Positions 25,621 through 33,820 of a DNA stretch of 57,336 nt are shown piece after piece (position 1 is the first letter of the stretch; each line of letters begins with the position of its first letter). The DNA is from Rhizobium sp. ASV20 (GTDB lineage Bacteria > Pseudomonadota > Alphaproteobacteria > Rhizobiales > Rhizobiaceae): assembly GCF_016429015.1 (NCBI RefSeq), contig NZ_JAELTU010000029.1, forward strand, positions 1 through 57,336, read 5' to 3'. Below the pieces are notes generated by a model. That model worked only from the letters and a program-made list of their open reading frames with translations, did not search any database and was not told the origin of the DNA. The translations under genes were made by a program, and so were the position numbers.

Positions 25621-25911
25621 TCATGCTTCATCTTTATTTGCAGAGGCATTCGCAAACGATGATGGACGTCCACGGCCCGATGCCATGACTTTCTTCTTCG
25701 GTGCTGGCAACAGGCCTTCGCGCTGCGCTTGCTTGCGAGCAAGCTTTCGGGCGCGGCGAACTGCCTCGCTCTTTTCGCGGGCGCGTTTTTCGGATGGCTT
25801 TTCATAGGCGCTGCGCGCCTTCATTTCCCGGAACACGCCTTCGCGCTGCAACTTCTTTTTCAGGACGCGGAGCGCCTGTTCAACATTGTTGTCTCTGACC
25901 AGAACCTGCAA
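25621..25911 (-). CDS. rpsU: Ribosomal protein S21
   Basis: Small-subunit protein near the anti-Shine-Dalgarno end of 16S rRNA. 96 residues: [37 protein letters not shown], then the basic helix [16 protein letters not shown] and QREGLLPAP; the last 25 residues (from [12 protein letters not shown]) are a longer and less basic tail than usual. The start codon is TTG at 25911 with GGAG 5 bases upstream, unusual for a ribosomal protein. It lies downstream of the cold-shock gene, but a terminator separates the two. A decayed second copy is at 6944-7143. Confidence 0.9.
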   Translation of the reverse strand: MQVLVRDNNVEQALRVLKKKLQREGVFREMKARSAYEKPSEKRAREKSEAVRRARKLARKQAQREGLLPAPKKKVMASGRGRPSSFANASANKDEA

Positions 25912-26114
25912 AGTTTCTCCTTACTCAGCTCGTGCTGTGCTATGTCTTTCTGCGTATTGAGCTTGAATTGATCCGGCTCGATTTCGACCTTCTCGGTAAT
26001 TCGGATTGCTCTGGCGACGGCGATCTCATCGTGCCGCAGGCTCCGTTCGACGGTCTCGTTTTGAAGCCGGATCCGATCGCGAACAACGCCCTGCGAGACC
26101 GGCAGGACAGACAT
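25860..26114 (-). CDS. Hypothetical protein overlapping the start of rpsU
   Basis: 84 residues from ATG 26114, [20 protein letters not shown], then [25 protein letters not shown] and ELSKEKL. Third-codon GC is high and the frame is open up to rpsU, but no good ribosome site precedes it and the last 52 bases overlap rpsU in another frame. It could be a real short gene coupled to rpsU or a translated leader. No family recognised. Confidence 0.4.
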   Translation of the reverse strand: MSVLPVSQGVVRDRIRLQNETVERSLRHDEIAVARAIRITEKVEIEPDQFKLNTQKDIAQHELSKEKLCRFWSETTMLNRRSAS

Positions 26115-26221
26115 GATTTTGCCCGCGGGGAGTGTTTGGCTTTCCGAACGTCCTTGGTTTCAGGACTATGTTGTCGCCCGAACCGATAACGACCATGCGC
26201 CACGTCGTTCCCCGTTCGCAA

Positions 26222-26256
26222 TAAAAACAAAAGGCCGGGACGTATCCCGACCTTTC
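26222..26256 (-). terminator. Rho-independent terminator after the cold-shock gene
   Basis: On the minus strand AAGGTCGGGA, a TACG loop and TCCCGGCCTT form a 10-bp stem (26254-26245 with 26240-26231; one G-T pair) followed by TTGTTTTTAT. It lies 57-90 bases after the cspA stop. Confidence 0.8.
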
Positions 26257-26312
26257 TCGGTCATAGTTTCAACGCGCCAGCCAATCCGTGGTCGCGTAAA
26301 GCCGTGACAAAC

Positions 26313-26522
26313 TTATGCGGCGCGAAGATTGTCGGCCGAGCTCTTGCCGGATCTGCGATCCTGCACGATGTCATAAGTGATCTTCTGGCCGTCGTTGAGC
26401 GAACGCATACCAGCGCGCTCTACAGCGGAAATATGGACAAACACGTCCGTGCTGCCATCATCAGGCTGAATGAAGCCGAAGCCCTTGGTGGAATTAAACC
26501 ACTTTACAGTACCAGTGTTCAT
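26313..26522 (-). CDS. cspA: Cold shock protein (CspA family)
   Basis: 69-residue single OB-fold RNA chaperone that melts mRNA structure at low temperature. RNP1 is KGFGFIQPD at 13-21 and RNP2 VFVHISAV at 27-34; [12 protein letters not shown] at the start and [11 protein letters not shown] are typical. The length is standard. Ribosome site AAAGGA about 7 bases ahead. As with other csp genes, a long untranslated leader on the minus strand is likely (26523 to about 26680). Ended by a clear terminator. Confidence 0.93.
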   Translation of the reverse strand: MNTGTVKWFNSTKGFGFIQPDDGSTDVFVHISAVERAGMRSLNDGQKITYDIVQDRRSGKSSADNLRAA

Positions 26523-26963
26523 AACGATTTCCTTTCGTAGTAACCGTTGTTGCTCCCGCGATACCTTGCGGGATTAGGTCGATTATTTGGAAGGAAATCT
26601 TACGAGGGCACAATGGCTCTCGAGCGACGTCACAAGCAATGGTCGATAACCCTCTATATAGCTTCAATTCGATGTTTGGCAAGAGAGGCGTCCAAGTTGA
26701 GGTTTTTTGGGCGTCGCGGCCGCGAATTGGAAGCGCCCGCAGCGGCGGATCCCAGTTTGGGCGACGTGGCTATAACTCGCTGTGAAATTGAATGAGACAG
26801 GCATGTATCTCTCCGGCTTCAAAGACAATGTGCTCGGCGGAAGTATGTCGGTAAGCTCTGGCGCAGAAGAGTTGCTCCGGCGCTCTTGCCAGCCCCCAGT
26901 CCGCCATTACTTTTAAGAGTAAACCCAGGACTTATGTCGAATTCTTCTATTGGAGGGATCTGA
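26523..26963. other. Intergenic: cold-shock leader and kinase upstream region
   Basis: No supported gene. Bases 26523-26690 are probably the long 5' leader of cspA; a TATATA-like stretch at about 26655-26661 could be its -10. A 62-codon minus frame (26494-26682) inside the leader has no ribosome site. Nothing further seen up to the kinase gene. Confidence 0.45.
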
Positions 26964-27950
26964 ATGATGCTGGAAGACTTATACCGTCTATTGAGAAGCG
27001 GGCATGTCCAGGCGCAAGGTGTTGTCGATACGATGACACAGCCGATCGTCGTTCTTGACCAGAGCTTGTGTGTCTCCACTGCAAACAACGCTTTCTTGAA
27101 AACGTTCAAGGTCGAGCGTGACGACATTCTCGGAGAAAGTTTCTTTGATCTTGGCAATGGTCAATGGGATATTGAAGCACTCCGGCAATTGATCGCGGCG
27201 GTTATTCCGAAAGCCGCCGCTGTCATCGGCTACGAAGTGGCGCACAATTTCCCAAGCATCGGTCAGCGCACCTTCCTCGTCGATGCACGCCGCCTTGTGC
27301 ACCCGGATGATAATAGCACCAGCATCCTTGTCCTTTTCGATGATGTGACGGAAAGGCAGCGTCACGATGCCGAGAAGGATTTCATCATTTCCGAAACACG
27401 TCATCGTATGAAAAACCTTTTCGCAGTCATAAGATCCCTGGCGATGCGGATGGATGCCGACAGTCTGACAGGCGTTGACTATCGCGACCGCTTCCTTGCA
27501 CGCCTCGATGTCACCCTGAATGCTCAGGAGATCGCCGCTATCAATGAAGCCACCGATTTTGCAACTTTGCTGCGACAATCAATCGGGGAGCCCGGAAAGA
27601 ATCGCCTTTATTGCAAAGGCCCCAGCTTGCAGGTCCTGGCTTCGGAAATCGTGCCGGTGAGCATGATGTTTCACGAGTTGGCAACAAATGCATTGAAGTA
27701 CGGCGCGCTGTCCGTTCCAGGCGGCTCATTGCATGTCGCATGGTCACTGGAAGATGGACCACAGAGCCGGCAGAGCCTCGTATGCCAGTGGCGTGAAACG
27801 GGCGGTCCCGTGGTCGTGCCGCCGACACGAAGGGGATATGGCACCGAACTGATCGAAGGCACATGCCGCCATCTCTCCGGAACTGTGGAACTTAACTTCG
27901 ACCCGGAAGGTTTGACTGCCACCATCAAACTTCCTTGGAAACGCTCATGA
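26964..27950 (+). CDS. HWE-family sensor histidine kinase with PAS domain
   Basis: 328 residues, no membrane segment, so cytosolic. PAS domain at about 18-130 (VVDTMTQPIVVLDQSLCV, FDDVTERQ at its end), then the HWE/HisKA_2 dimerisation helix with phospho-acceptor His in SETRHRMKNLFAVIRSLA (about 147-165) and an ATPase domain with MMFHELATNALKYGAL (N box), GTELIEGTC, and a short RGYGTELI G box. HWE kinases are typical of Rhizobiales and several feed the PhyR-EcfG stress cascade. GGAGG precedes ATG 26964. Its stop overlaps the start of the receiver gene (ATGA), so they form a pair. Confidence 0.9.
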   Translation: MMLEDLYRLLRSGHVQAQGVVDTMTQPIVVLDQSLCVSTANNAFLKTFKVERDDILGESFFDLGNGQWDIEALRQLIAAVIPKAAAVIGYEVAHNFPSIGQRTFLVDARRLVHPDDNSTSILVLFDDVTERQRHDAEKDFIISETRHRMKNLFAVIRSLAMRMDADSLTGVDYRDRFLARLDVTLNAQEIAAINEATDFATLLRQSIGEPGKNRLYCKGPSLQVLASEIVPVSMMFHELATNALKYGALSVPGGSLHVAWSLEDGPQSRQSLVCQWRETGGPVVVPPTRRGYGTELIEGTCRHLSGTVELNFDPEGLTATIKLPWKRS

Positions 27951-28321
27951 GTGAACCTGACAATGGCGAAGTTGGACGCAGGATCGTTCTTGTGGTCGAG
28001 GACGAGTTCTTCATCGCAATAGAGCTGGAAAGCGTGTTGACCAAGGGAGGATTTGAGGTGTTGGGCCCGGCAAGTTCGGTCGAGCAAGCCCTTGCTCTAT
28101 TGAAGGGCCAGCGTCCGGATGCTGCCGTCCTCGATGTCACTCTCGGCGCCGAGACTGTGACGCCTGTCGCTCTCCTTCTGAAATCTTGGGGGGTGCCCTT
28201 TATCCTTGCCAGTGCGAGTGATGCGGCGGCGCTTGCACGGCACGATGCCCTGGCCGAAGTGCCCAATCTTGGCAAGCCTACCGACATGAAACGTCTGGTA
28301 GACGTTGTTCGATCCCTTTGA
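27947..28321 (+). CDS. Single-domain response regulator, partner of the HWE kinase
   Basis: 124 residues from ATG 27947, which shares ATGA with the kinase stop. Receiver landmarks are intact: VVEDEFF, phospho-acceptor Asp in AVLDVTL, ILASAS and Lys in LGKPTD. No output domain. The overlap means coupled translation and suggests phosphotransfer between the two. Most like the receiver at 18517. It could tune the kinase or act as a sink; PhyR itself (with a sigma-like domain) is not in the window. Confidence 0.88.
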   Translation: MSEPDNGEVGRRIVLVVEDEFFIAIELESVLTKGGFEVLGPASSVEQALALLKGQRPDAAVLDVTLGAETVTPVALLLKSWGVPFILASASDAAALARHDALAEVPNLGKPTDMKRLVDVVRSL

Positions 28322-28673
28322 ATCCCCGGAATGGGATCGCCTGACGAGACTTCCCAAGTCGCGCCATTCAATTCACAATCTGGATTTTTATCAAAGGATT
28401 AGCCAGGTCGAGGCATCGACTGACTGCTCGAATTTTACCAAGAGTGTAAGTCACAGCTTTCATTGATTAACGCTCTTTCCGAATGACGGGAACTCGGTTT
28501 TGCGCGGGGACGGGACCTTCTCCGACGATCGCCGTCGTCTCGAAGCGGCAAGGATGCAACTTCGCTCATATCTCCCGGCGACCTTTGTGGAGGAACTTTG
28601 CAACGCGATCGGCATTCCCTTCCTTGTTGTTTGCGTTCCGAAACAGTCCGGAATGCCGCCCAAGGAGGTTACT
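28322..28673. other. No supported gene
   Basis: A plus frame opens at 28500 and runs into the next gene, but has no ribosome site. No exact EcfG element was seen; GGAAC occurs at 28484 and 28592 without a proper -10. Confidence 0.4.
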
Positions 28674-29048
28674 ATGATCAAGCCACTGATTTTATTCTGC
28701 CTTGCGTTGATGCCGACGGCGGCTTTAGCACAATCAGCCGATCTTGAAGCAACCTGCAAAACTGTGGCTAAAAACTTCTTCCTGTCGGATAACGTTGCGA
28801 TCGGCGCCATCCAATCGTTTCCGGAGCTGAAGCCGCCTGGTGTACGAATGGCCTATTCTACCCGTCAGGGAACGTCCCCTGCGGAAATGACCGACACGTT
28901 CGAATGCGAATTCGAGAGGCCCGACAAACCCCATAATCTTGCCAAGTTCTGTGTATCGACCACCTGCTACACGCCCAATGACAGCGATGTCGACCGCAAA
29001 CGACGGTTCGAAGAGTTGCGTATTCTTTTGCAACGGGCAGAAAAGTAG
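28674..29048 (+). CDS. Secreted hypothetical protein
   Basis: 124 residues. ATG 28674 is preceded by AAGGAGG, a near-perfect ribosome site. Signal peptide at 1-20 (IKPLILFCLALMPTAALAQ), mature part about 104 residues with four Cys (TCKTV, TFECEF, KFCVSTTCYT), which may form two disulfides in the periplasm, and a charged C-terminal helix. Family not recognised. Confidence 0.75.
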   Translation: MIKPLILFCLALMPTAALAQSADLEATCKTVAKNFFLSDNVAIGAIQSFPELKPPGVRMAYSTRQGTSPAEMTDTFECEFERPDKPHNLAKFCVSTTCYTPNDSDVDRKRRFEELRILLQRAEK

Positions 29049-29394
29049 TCGCAAAACCGAAGAGGCGACATGGTGGCCGGCGGGCGCTCGACATTCATGT
29101 TTGCTCGAGATGTTGCGAGCTCGCGATGCTTTCAGCGCGTTGAATGCCGCCGCGTGTTGTCGCCATGTAAATGGCCCGGCATGCCGACTGCGCTAGAACC
29201 CGCGGCTACCCCTTTCCGGTCGCTAGCACCCCGACAGGCCTGACGGCGGCCTAGGCGCGCACCTCCCATGACATAGGCTCGAGGCAGGCCGAACGGATGG
29301 CTGCGGCACGAGGCTGCTTGTCGCGCATCGGAAGCACCAAAGGGAGCTATTTTCGAGATGCCGACGACGAGGAAGTGACGTGAGCATCACATTC
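29049..29394. other. No supported gene
   Basis: Short frames only; nothing recognised on either strand. Confidence 0.4.
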
Positions 29395-29419
29395 GGAACA
29401 TTCCGATGTGGCGGTGGTT
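29395..29419 (+). promoter_or_regulatory. EcfG-like promoter (GGTT variant)
   Basis: GGAAC 29395-29399, 16 bases, GGTT 29416-29419; 45 bases before the BON gene start at 29465. Confidence 0.5.
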
Positions 29420-29464
29420 GTCACTCATGAGGCATGGGTAAATCCATCAGCGACGGAGAGCATG

Positions 29465-29995
29465 ATGACTGAAATCAGGAACAGGCCACCAGCAACGGGG
29501 TCTCCGGAGCGCGGTGATATCCGCACGCTGCAGGCGCTCGATCAGGCGGCCGGCAATGCCGAGGATATGGCGCCTGAGCAGGAAGAAGGCGGCGCGGCCG
29601 CGAGCCGAGCCGACCATGGGACCGACGATGCGCGCTGCGAAGATTCGGCCGACTGTGACGCGCAGCGCCAGCGGGCCGCCGATACCATCTCGGCAAGAAT
29701 TGCCGATCTCAAGACAATGCCCGGCAGCGCCTTATCTCTTCGGGAAAGAACGGACGCGGAAATCCGGGCGGAGATTACGAGCAGGTTGGAAGCGGATGAC
29801 CTGTTGGATGTCGCCGGCATCTTCGTAACCGTCAGCCGGGGCCGCGTTATCATCGAAGGTTCGGTCGAGAATTATGAAGCCAAACGGCGGGCGGAGGCGA
29901 TTTCGCGTCAGGCGAGCGGTATCACCGGCCATGACACTAACCTTGCGGTTCGCACGCAACGATACGCGGGTCGGTCGCGATGCGTGCGCGGCTGA
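29465..29995 (+). CDS. BON-domain protein, second
   Basis: 176 residues. N-terminal half polar and acidic (QEEGGAAASRADHGTDDARC) with a linker helix; the C-terminal part is one BON domain at about 95-165 (TDAEIRAEITSRLEADDLLDV, IFVTVSRGRVIIEGSVENYEAKRRAEAI, SGITGHDTNLAV). No signal peptide. ATG 29465 (GGAG 7 bases upstream) is chosen over 29462. Same architecture as the BON protein at 7576, so both probably serve in envelope or osmotic stress. An EcfG-like element lies upstream. Confidence 0.8.
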   Translation: MTEIRNRPPATGSPERGDIRTLQALDQAAGNAEDMAPEQEEGGAAASRADHGTDDARCEDSADCDAQRQRAADTISARIADLKTMPGSALSLRERTDAEIRAEITSRLEADDLLDVAGIFVTVSRGRVIIEGSVENYEAKRRAEAISRQASGITGHDTNLAVRTQRYAGRSRCVRG

Positions 29996-30133
29996 TCGTC
30001 ATTGCTTGCCTGATGATCGGATCTACTGTGCCCATTCTCCTCATCAGGTCGTTTTTGTCACGGGGGCAGCTGGAATACGACTGCGAGCAAGGGGCCGATC
30101 AAGCAGCTCGAGCCAAAGCGCTGATTGCAGCCT

Positions 30134-30451
30134 CTATTTGTCGGGCTGCTCGCTGTCCTGCCGGCCATTTTGCAGATCGCCAGGCTTGATGATGGGTGTC
30201 TTGCCAAGCTTGGGTGCGGGCTTTTCCATCTGCTTGTCGCCCACAGACGGCGGTTTGAGCACGCCGCCGCAATCCGACAGTTTTTCACTGGGATTGCTAT
30301 CCGGTTTTGGGACTGCCTGCCCCGTTCCCGTCTGCCTGTTTTCAGTCTGCTGATTTGTGTCGTAAGCCTTGCAGCGGTCGCTATTCGGCGCCTGTTGAGC
30401 GGATGCGAAGTTCGACGTGAGAGCAGTCGCGATTGTCGCTGCCAGCAGCAT
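30134..30451 (-). CDS. Secreted Pro/Gln-rich hypothetical protein
   Basis: 105 residues from ATG 30451: signal peptide LLAATIATALTSNFASAQ, then a polar, Pro/Lys/Gln-rich mature part with two Cys (DRCKAY, SDCGGVLKPP) and a disordered tail (PGDLQNGRQDSEQP). The frame is open to 30574 and an earlier start would overlap the preceding gene and add a basic, Arg-rich N terminus; no ribosome site clearly decides. It follows the gene at 30498 on the same strand and is probably cotranscribed. Function unknown. Confidence 0.6.
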   Translation of the reverse strand: MLLAATIATALTSNFASAQQAPNSDRCKAYDTNQQTENRQTGTGQAVPKPDSNPSEKLSDCGGVLKPPSVGDKQMEKPAPKLGKTPIIKPGDLQNGRQDSEQPDK

Positions 30452-30497
30452 GCGACGAGATGCGGCCAGAGCCGAGCTATTATGCCGCCACGGCCAG

Positions 30498-30821
30498 TCA
30501 AACCTGCGTCGAAATAATCGTGTCGACACTGATCGTGCCATCAATGACGCCGCGGTGGTGATATTCTTTGCCATTGTTCACCTCGATGACGGTATAAAGT
30601 TTCTCGTTGCGAAAGACACTTGCCATCTTGGTTGTCTTGTCTTCCGCGGGGGCGGCGTCGATGTCCATGAAGTCCAATTCCCTTTCGGTTGCCACGATGC
30701 GGGCATCGCCAGCCGTGCGGGCAGCAACGAGGATTTCTCCGTGCGAGCTCGCACCCAGCCAATTGGGATCATCGACGGCGGCGATCGGAACCAGCCGGTA
30801 CAGTTTCAGGCGCTCGTCCAT
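30498..30821 (-). CDS. Hypothetical protein
   Basis: 107 residues from ATG 30821, placed 6 bases after AAGGAG; ATG 30827 overlaps the ribosome site. Compact soluble protein: MDERLKLYRLVPIA, PNWLGASSHGEILVAARTAGDARIVAT, RELDFMDID, NEKLYTVIEV and GTISVDTIIS. The pattern recalls rhizobial stress proteins with many copies, but I cannot name the family. An exact EcfG promoter lies 149 bases upstream, leaving an unusually long leader that contains a 24-codon ATG frame. Confidence 0.7.
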   Translation of the reverse strand: MDERLKLYRLVPIAAVDDPNWLGASSHGEILVAARTAGDARIVATERELDFMDIDAAPAEDKTTKMASVFRNEKLYTVIEVNNGKEYHHRGVIDGTISVDTIISTQV

Positions 30822-30969
30822 TTTCATCTCCTTGAATGTTGAAAGGCCGCAGATCGGATGGACAGGAAGCTCGGCTGCCGCTTCGTTGGCTATGGAGAGA
30901 AAGCGGAAAAATCTCCATATTCTTCAGTACCATCGCGTCCGCTTGGCACAGTCTGCGACCTCATAGGCT

Positions 30970-30994
30970 AACGTCTGCCGGCCTGCATTGTTCC
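30970..30994 (-). promoter_or_regulatory. EcfG (GSR) promoter, exact match
   Basis: Minus strand GGAAC 30994-30990, 16 bases, CGTT 30973-30970. The first clear start on this strand is 149 bases away (30821). Confidence 0.7.
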
Positions 30995-31021
30995 TGCTCA
31001 ACCGCGTTCGACCTTTCTCGT

Positions 31022-31046
31022 GGAACCATCTCGCGTGATCTCGGTT
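31022..31046 (+). promoter_or_regulatory. EcfG-like promoter (GGTT variant)
   Basis: GGAAC 31022-31026, 16 bases, GGTT 31043-31046; 37 bases before the gene at 31084. Divergent from the exact site at 30970. Confidence 0.5.
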
Positions 31047-31083
31047 GGGTCTCAATGCCAATCCCAACAGATGGAGGTTCGCG

Positions 31084-31440
31084 ATGGCATCTCAGGAACA
31101 GAAGAGACCGCCTGAGCAGGAGAAAACATTGTCTGCAACCGAAGCTCGACAGGGCATACGCGGCACGCACCTATTCGGCATCCTGATTACGGCGCTGATT
31201 TTGGCGGCAATCGCATGGGCTGGCGTCGAGGTTTGGGGTCGCTATATCGAACCGAACAAGCCTCAAACCTCTGCACCGACGATAAGCTCCTCCAGCGGAC
31301 AGCCTCAGGGTGGCACGATCGACAATGGCCCACCTGCAGGCCAATCCGCACAACCGGCGCCCACGGACCGAACGGAAAACAATCAGCAGGGCACGAAGAG
31401 CACGCCCGCCCGGCCGAGCCGCGACGGAACGCAGAACTGA
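31084..31440 (+). CDS. Single-pass membrane protein
   Basis: 118 residues from ATG 31084 (GGAGG upstream). Cytoplasmic charged N terminus (SQEQKRPPEQEKTLSATEAR), one membrane helix at about 33-52 (LFGILITALILAAIAWAGVE), then a long periplasmic tail rich in Ser, Gln, Pro and Thr without structure. Function unknown; small anchored proteins like this are common in GSR regulons of rhizobia. Confidence 0.75.
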   Translation: MASQEQKRPPEQEKTLSATEARQGIRGTHLFGILITALILAAIAWAGVEVWGRYIEPNKPQTSAPTISSSSGQPQGGTIDNGPPAGQSAQPAPTDRTENNQQGTKSTPARPSRDGTQN

Positions 31441-31687
31441 CACTAAACACCAAGCTACGGCTGAGGTCATGATCAGTTGCGCGAGCGGCGCGATGTGATC
31501 TCGATGGTCATATGTTGATTGCGGTAGCGACTATCGTCATTCCCCTCGGCGATGCGTGATAGCGATGGCGTCATCCCCATCGCTATCCACGCCTGCTGTC
31601 CGCCGGCTGTGCACTTAAGCGATAGTCGATTCGATGCAGGCTTTCGCCTTTTGGATTGGGCAATCCGACTATTATTTAGACTTTGAT

Positions 31688-31712
31688 GGAACAAGCTCAG
31701 GAGGCAGCCGTT
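31688..31712 (+). promoter_or_regulatory. EcfG (GSR) promoter of the sigma gene, exact match
   Basis: GGAAC 31688-31692, 16 bases, CGTT 31709-31712, 227 bases before the sigma-factor GTG. It suggests positive autoregulation with a long leader. The rest of 31441-31939 shows no supported gene. Confidence 0.7.
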
Positions 31713-31939
31713 CCCTTACGAGATGCAGGAAGCATCCAAGATCCATGATCGCCGGGACGCACCTTGGCGGCATAATCCACCCGGCAGACAACAGGTCTGC
31801 TCACATCATGATCAATCGAGGCTTTCTCCGACGTCCGTAGGGCACCGGTGCCGGTCTAGCTATCTGACGGCAGCCGAAGCCATGCATTGCGCGCCAATGC
31901 TGGCCATGTCGTTGCGCGCGTTTCTCAAGGAGAAAAATT

Positions 31940-32443
31940 GTGGCCGATACCTCCGGCAGTACCGATCTGCACAACGAAATAGTCGAGCTTATTCCGGCGC
32001 TTCGTGCCTTCGCCCGCTCGTTTCACCGAAACGCCAACGACGCCGACGATCTGGTGCAGGAAACCCTGGCGAAAGCGCTAGCCAATCTCAACCAGTTCGA
32101 TCAGGGCACCCGACTGAAATCCTGGCTGTTTACAATCATGCGCAATACCTTCTGCACGAAATTCCGCATCGCCAAGCGCGAGGCCCCCGGTATCAATAAA
32201 TGTGTTTCCGGCGCCGGGACTGCCCCGCCGTCGCAGGAATGGACGATCAGAGCCAAGGAAATGCAGGAAGCCTGCAATCTCTTGCCGGAGCCTTATCGTG
32301 TCGTGCTCGAATATGTGGCCATAGAAGGACGCTCATATGATGCAGCGGCCGAAAAATTCGGCTGCGCGATCGGCACGGTAAAAAGCCGGCTCAGTCGAGC
32401 CCGACAGCAACTGGCAGCCTACCTCGATGAAGACAGGTGCTGA
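31940..32443 (+). CDS. EcfG-like ECF sigma factor
   Basis: 167 residues, region 2 (ALRAFARSFHRNANDADDLVQETLAKALANLNQFDQG, cut here: key LRAFA, DADDLVQETLAKA, LKSWLFTIMRN) and region 4 (LLPEPYRVVLEYVA, YDAAAEKFGCAIGTVKSRL). This is the ECF15/EcfG-type layout without anti-sigma partner gene beside it; NepR and PhyR are absent from the window. EcfG sigmas read GGAAC-N16/17-CGTT promoters, the very sequence found upstream of many genes here. GTG 31940 has AAGGAG at 6 bases. It is the intact paralog of the sigma copy at 8668. Confidence 0.88.
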   Translation: MADTSGSTDLHNEIVELIPALRAFARSFHRNANDADDLVQETLAKALANLNQFDQGTRLKSWLFTIMRNTFCTKFRIAKREAPGINKCVSGAGTAPPSQEWTIRAKEMQEACNLLPEPYRVVLEYVAIEGRSYDAAAEKFGCAIGTVKSRLSRARQQLAAYLDEDRC

Positions 32444-32721
32444 CAATGGCTCACGTCTCATTGGATGCCTCGACGCACAGCGGGTGCCGAGTTCGTCATG
32501 AGGAGCGGTAACGAGGAGGCGGCTTCAGAAAACCGCCCCACGAACCAGGCCGGCGTCGATCTTGCTATCATCTTCGAGGCCGACTGTAACCCGAGCATGA
32601 GCTCGGGTGAGATAGTCCGCAAGACGCCATCGACCGGGTAAGCGAATCTCTTCCTGAACAAACCATGCTTTTGAGGTCGCGGGACCTCCATGGTTCAAGT
32701 GTCCGATAGCGGAATTGAGGT

Positions 32722-33624
32722 TTAGTCGGTGATGCCGCGCAATCCGCGCTTGATCTCCTCGGCAAACATGGTGGCGGCAAGGCCGCGACTACGCTTTTCT
32801 CTTTGGACCAGCGAAAGGACGTTCTTTCCAAAGGTTCGGTCGCGAATGTGCACATAAGTGAGGGCGCCGTTGCGATATTCTTCGGCAATATCGAATTTGC
32901 TGAGAAAGGCAATGCCGTCTCCGGCACTGGCGAGGCACTTCATCGCCTCGATGGAGTTCGACAGAAACGCCGCCTCGACAGACAACCCGGCTTCGACAAA
33001 GGCATCGGCGACGATGCCGTGGATCAGCATCGACTTGTCGGCAAAGATCAGCGGGTAGGGAACGCAGTGGGCAAGCGGTACCGTTTCCATGCCGGCGAGG
33101 GGATGCTCCGGCGAAACGACGGCGCCAAGCCGCGTATCCATCTTCCAAAGAGTTTCTAGCTGCTGCGTCGGGGGCAGATTGAAGGCAAGGCCGAGATCGG
33201 CCTCGCCGTCGATCACCGCCTGGACGATATCCCGCACGAACATCACGCGAATGGAAATCTTGAGGCGGGGATGGCGTGCGCCGAACCGGGCCGCGGCTTT
33301 CGGGACGATGCCGCCGGCCAGGCCGTTCATCGTGGCAATGATCACCTCGCCGCTTTCCAGGGTCTTGATACCACGAATTTCGGCTTCGACCTGGCTATAC
33401 TCCTGCATCGTGCGCCGGATATGCGCCACGAGAATCTCACCCGCCGGTGTTAGACGCAACCCACGCGGCAGCCGCTCGAATAGCGGTTCGCCGATCGCTT
33501 CCTCAAGCAGAAGAACATGCTTGTTGATGGCCGAGGGCGCGACGTTCAGCCGCTCGCCAGCCGCTCGGATCGAACCGGACCGCGCGACTTCATCGATGTA
33601 GCGCAACACGCGCGAATGCAGCAT
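32722..33624 (-). CDS. LysR-family regulator
   Basis: 300 residues from ATG 33624 (GGGAGA upstream). N-terminal winged helix-turn-helix LRYIDEVARSGSIRAAGERLNVAPSAINKHV (4-35 in essence) and LFERLPRGLRLTPAG; ligand-binding domain from about 90. Divergent from the amidohydrolase gene at 33821 with a 196-base gap, the normal arrangement for a regulator of that gene. Effector unknown. Confidence 0.9.
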   Translation of the reverse strand: MLHSRVLRYIDEVARSGSIRAAGERLNVAPSAINKHVLLLEEAIGEPLFERLPRGLRLTPAGEILVAHIRRTMQEYSQVEAEIRGIKTLESGEVIIATMNGLAGGIVPKAAARFGARHPRLKISIRVMFVRDIVQAVIDGEADLGLAFNLPPTQQLETLWKMDTRLGAVVSPEHPLAGMETVPLAHCVPYPLIFADKSMLIHGIVADAFVEAGLSVEAAFLSNSIEAMKCLASAGDGIAFLSKFDIAEEYRNGALTYVHIRDRTFGKNVLSLVQREKRSRGLAATMFAEEIKRGLRGITD

Positions 33625-33820
33625 CCCGTTTTCTCCCAGAACCGTTCTCGAAAAGCGTACGATACGCGCAGAAAATACTGCTTTTCGGAAGCGGCGCAAT
33701 CGCGTCCTATGTCGCCATTGAGGTTTGAGACTGGTCGTCACCCCTTGCGGGGGCAACGTCCCAAACAAACGCAGGCATTTCGCTTCGGCGGAGTCACCGA
33801 GACCGACATGGAGGAAAATT

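Noticed and set aside
26494..26682. 62-codon minus ORF before cspA
   Set aside because: Lies in the likely untranslated leader and lacks a ribosome site.
29980..30189. 69-codon ORF with signal-like start
   Set aside because: Overlaps the end of the BON gene and the convergent secreted-protein gene; no ribosome site.
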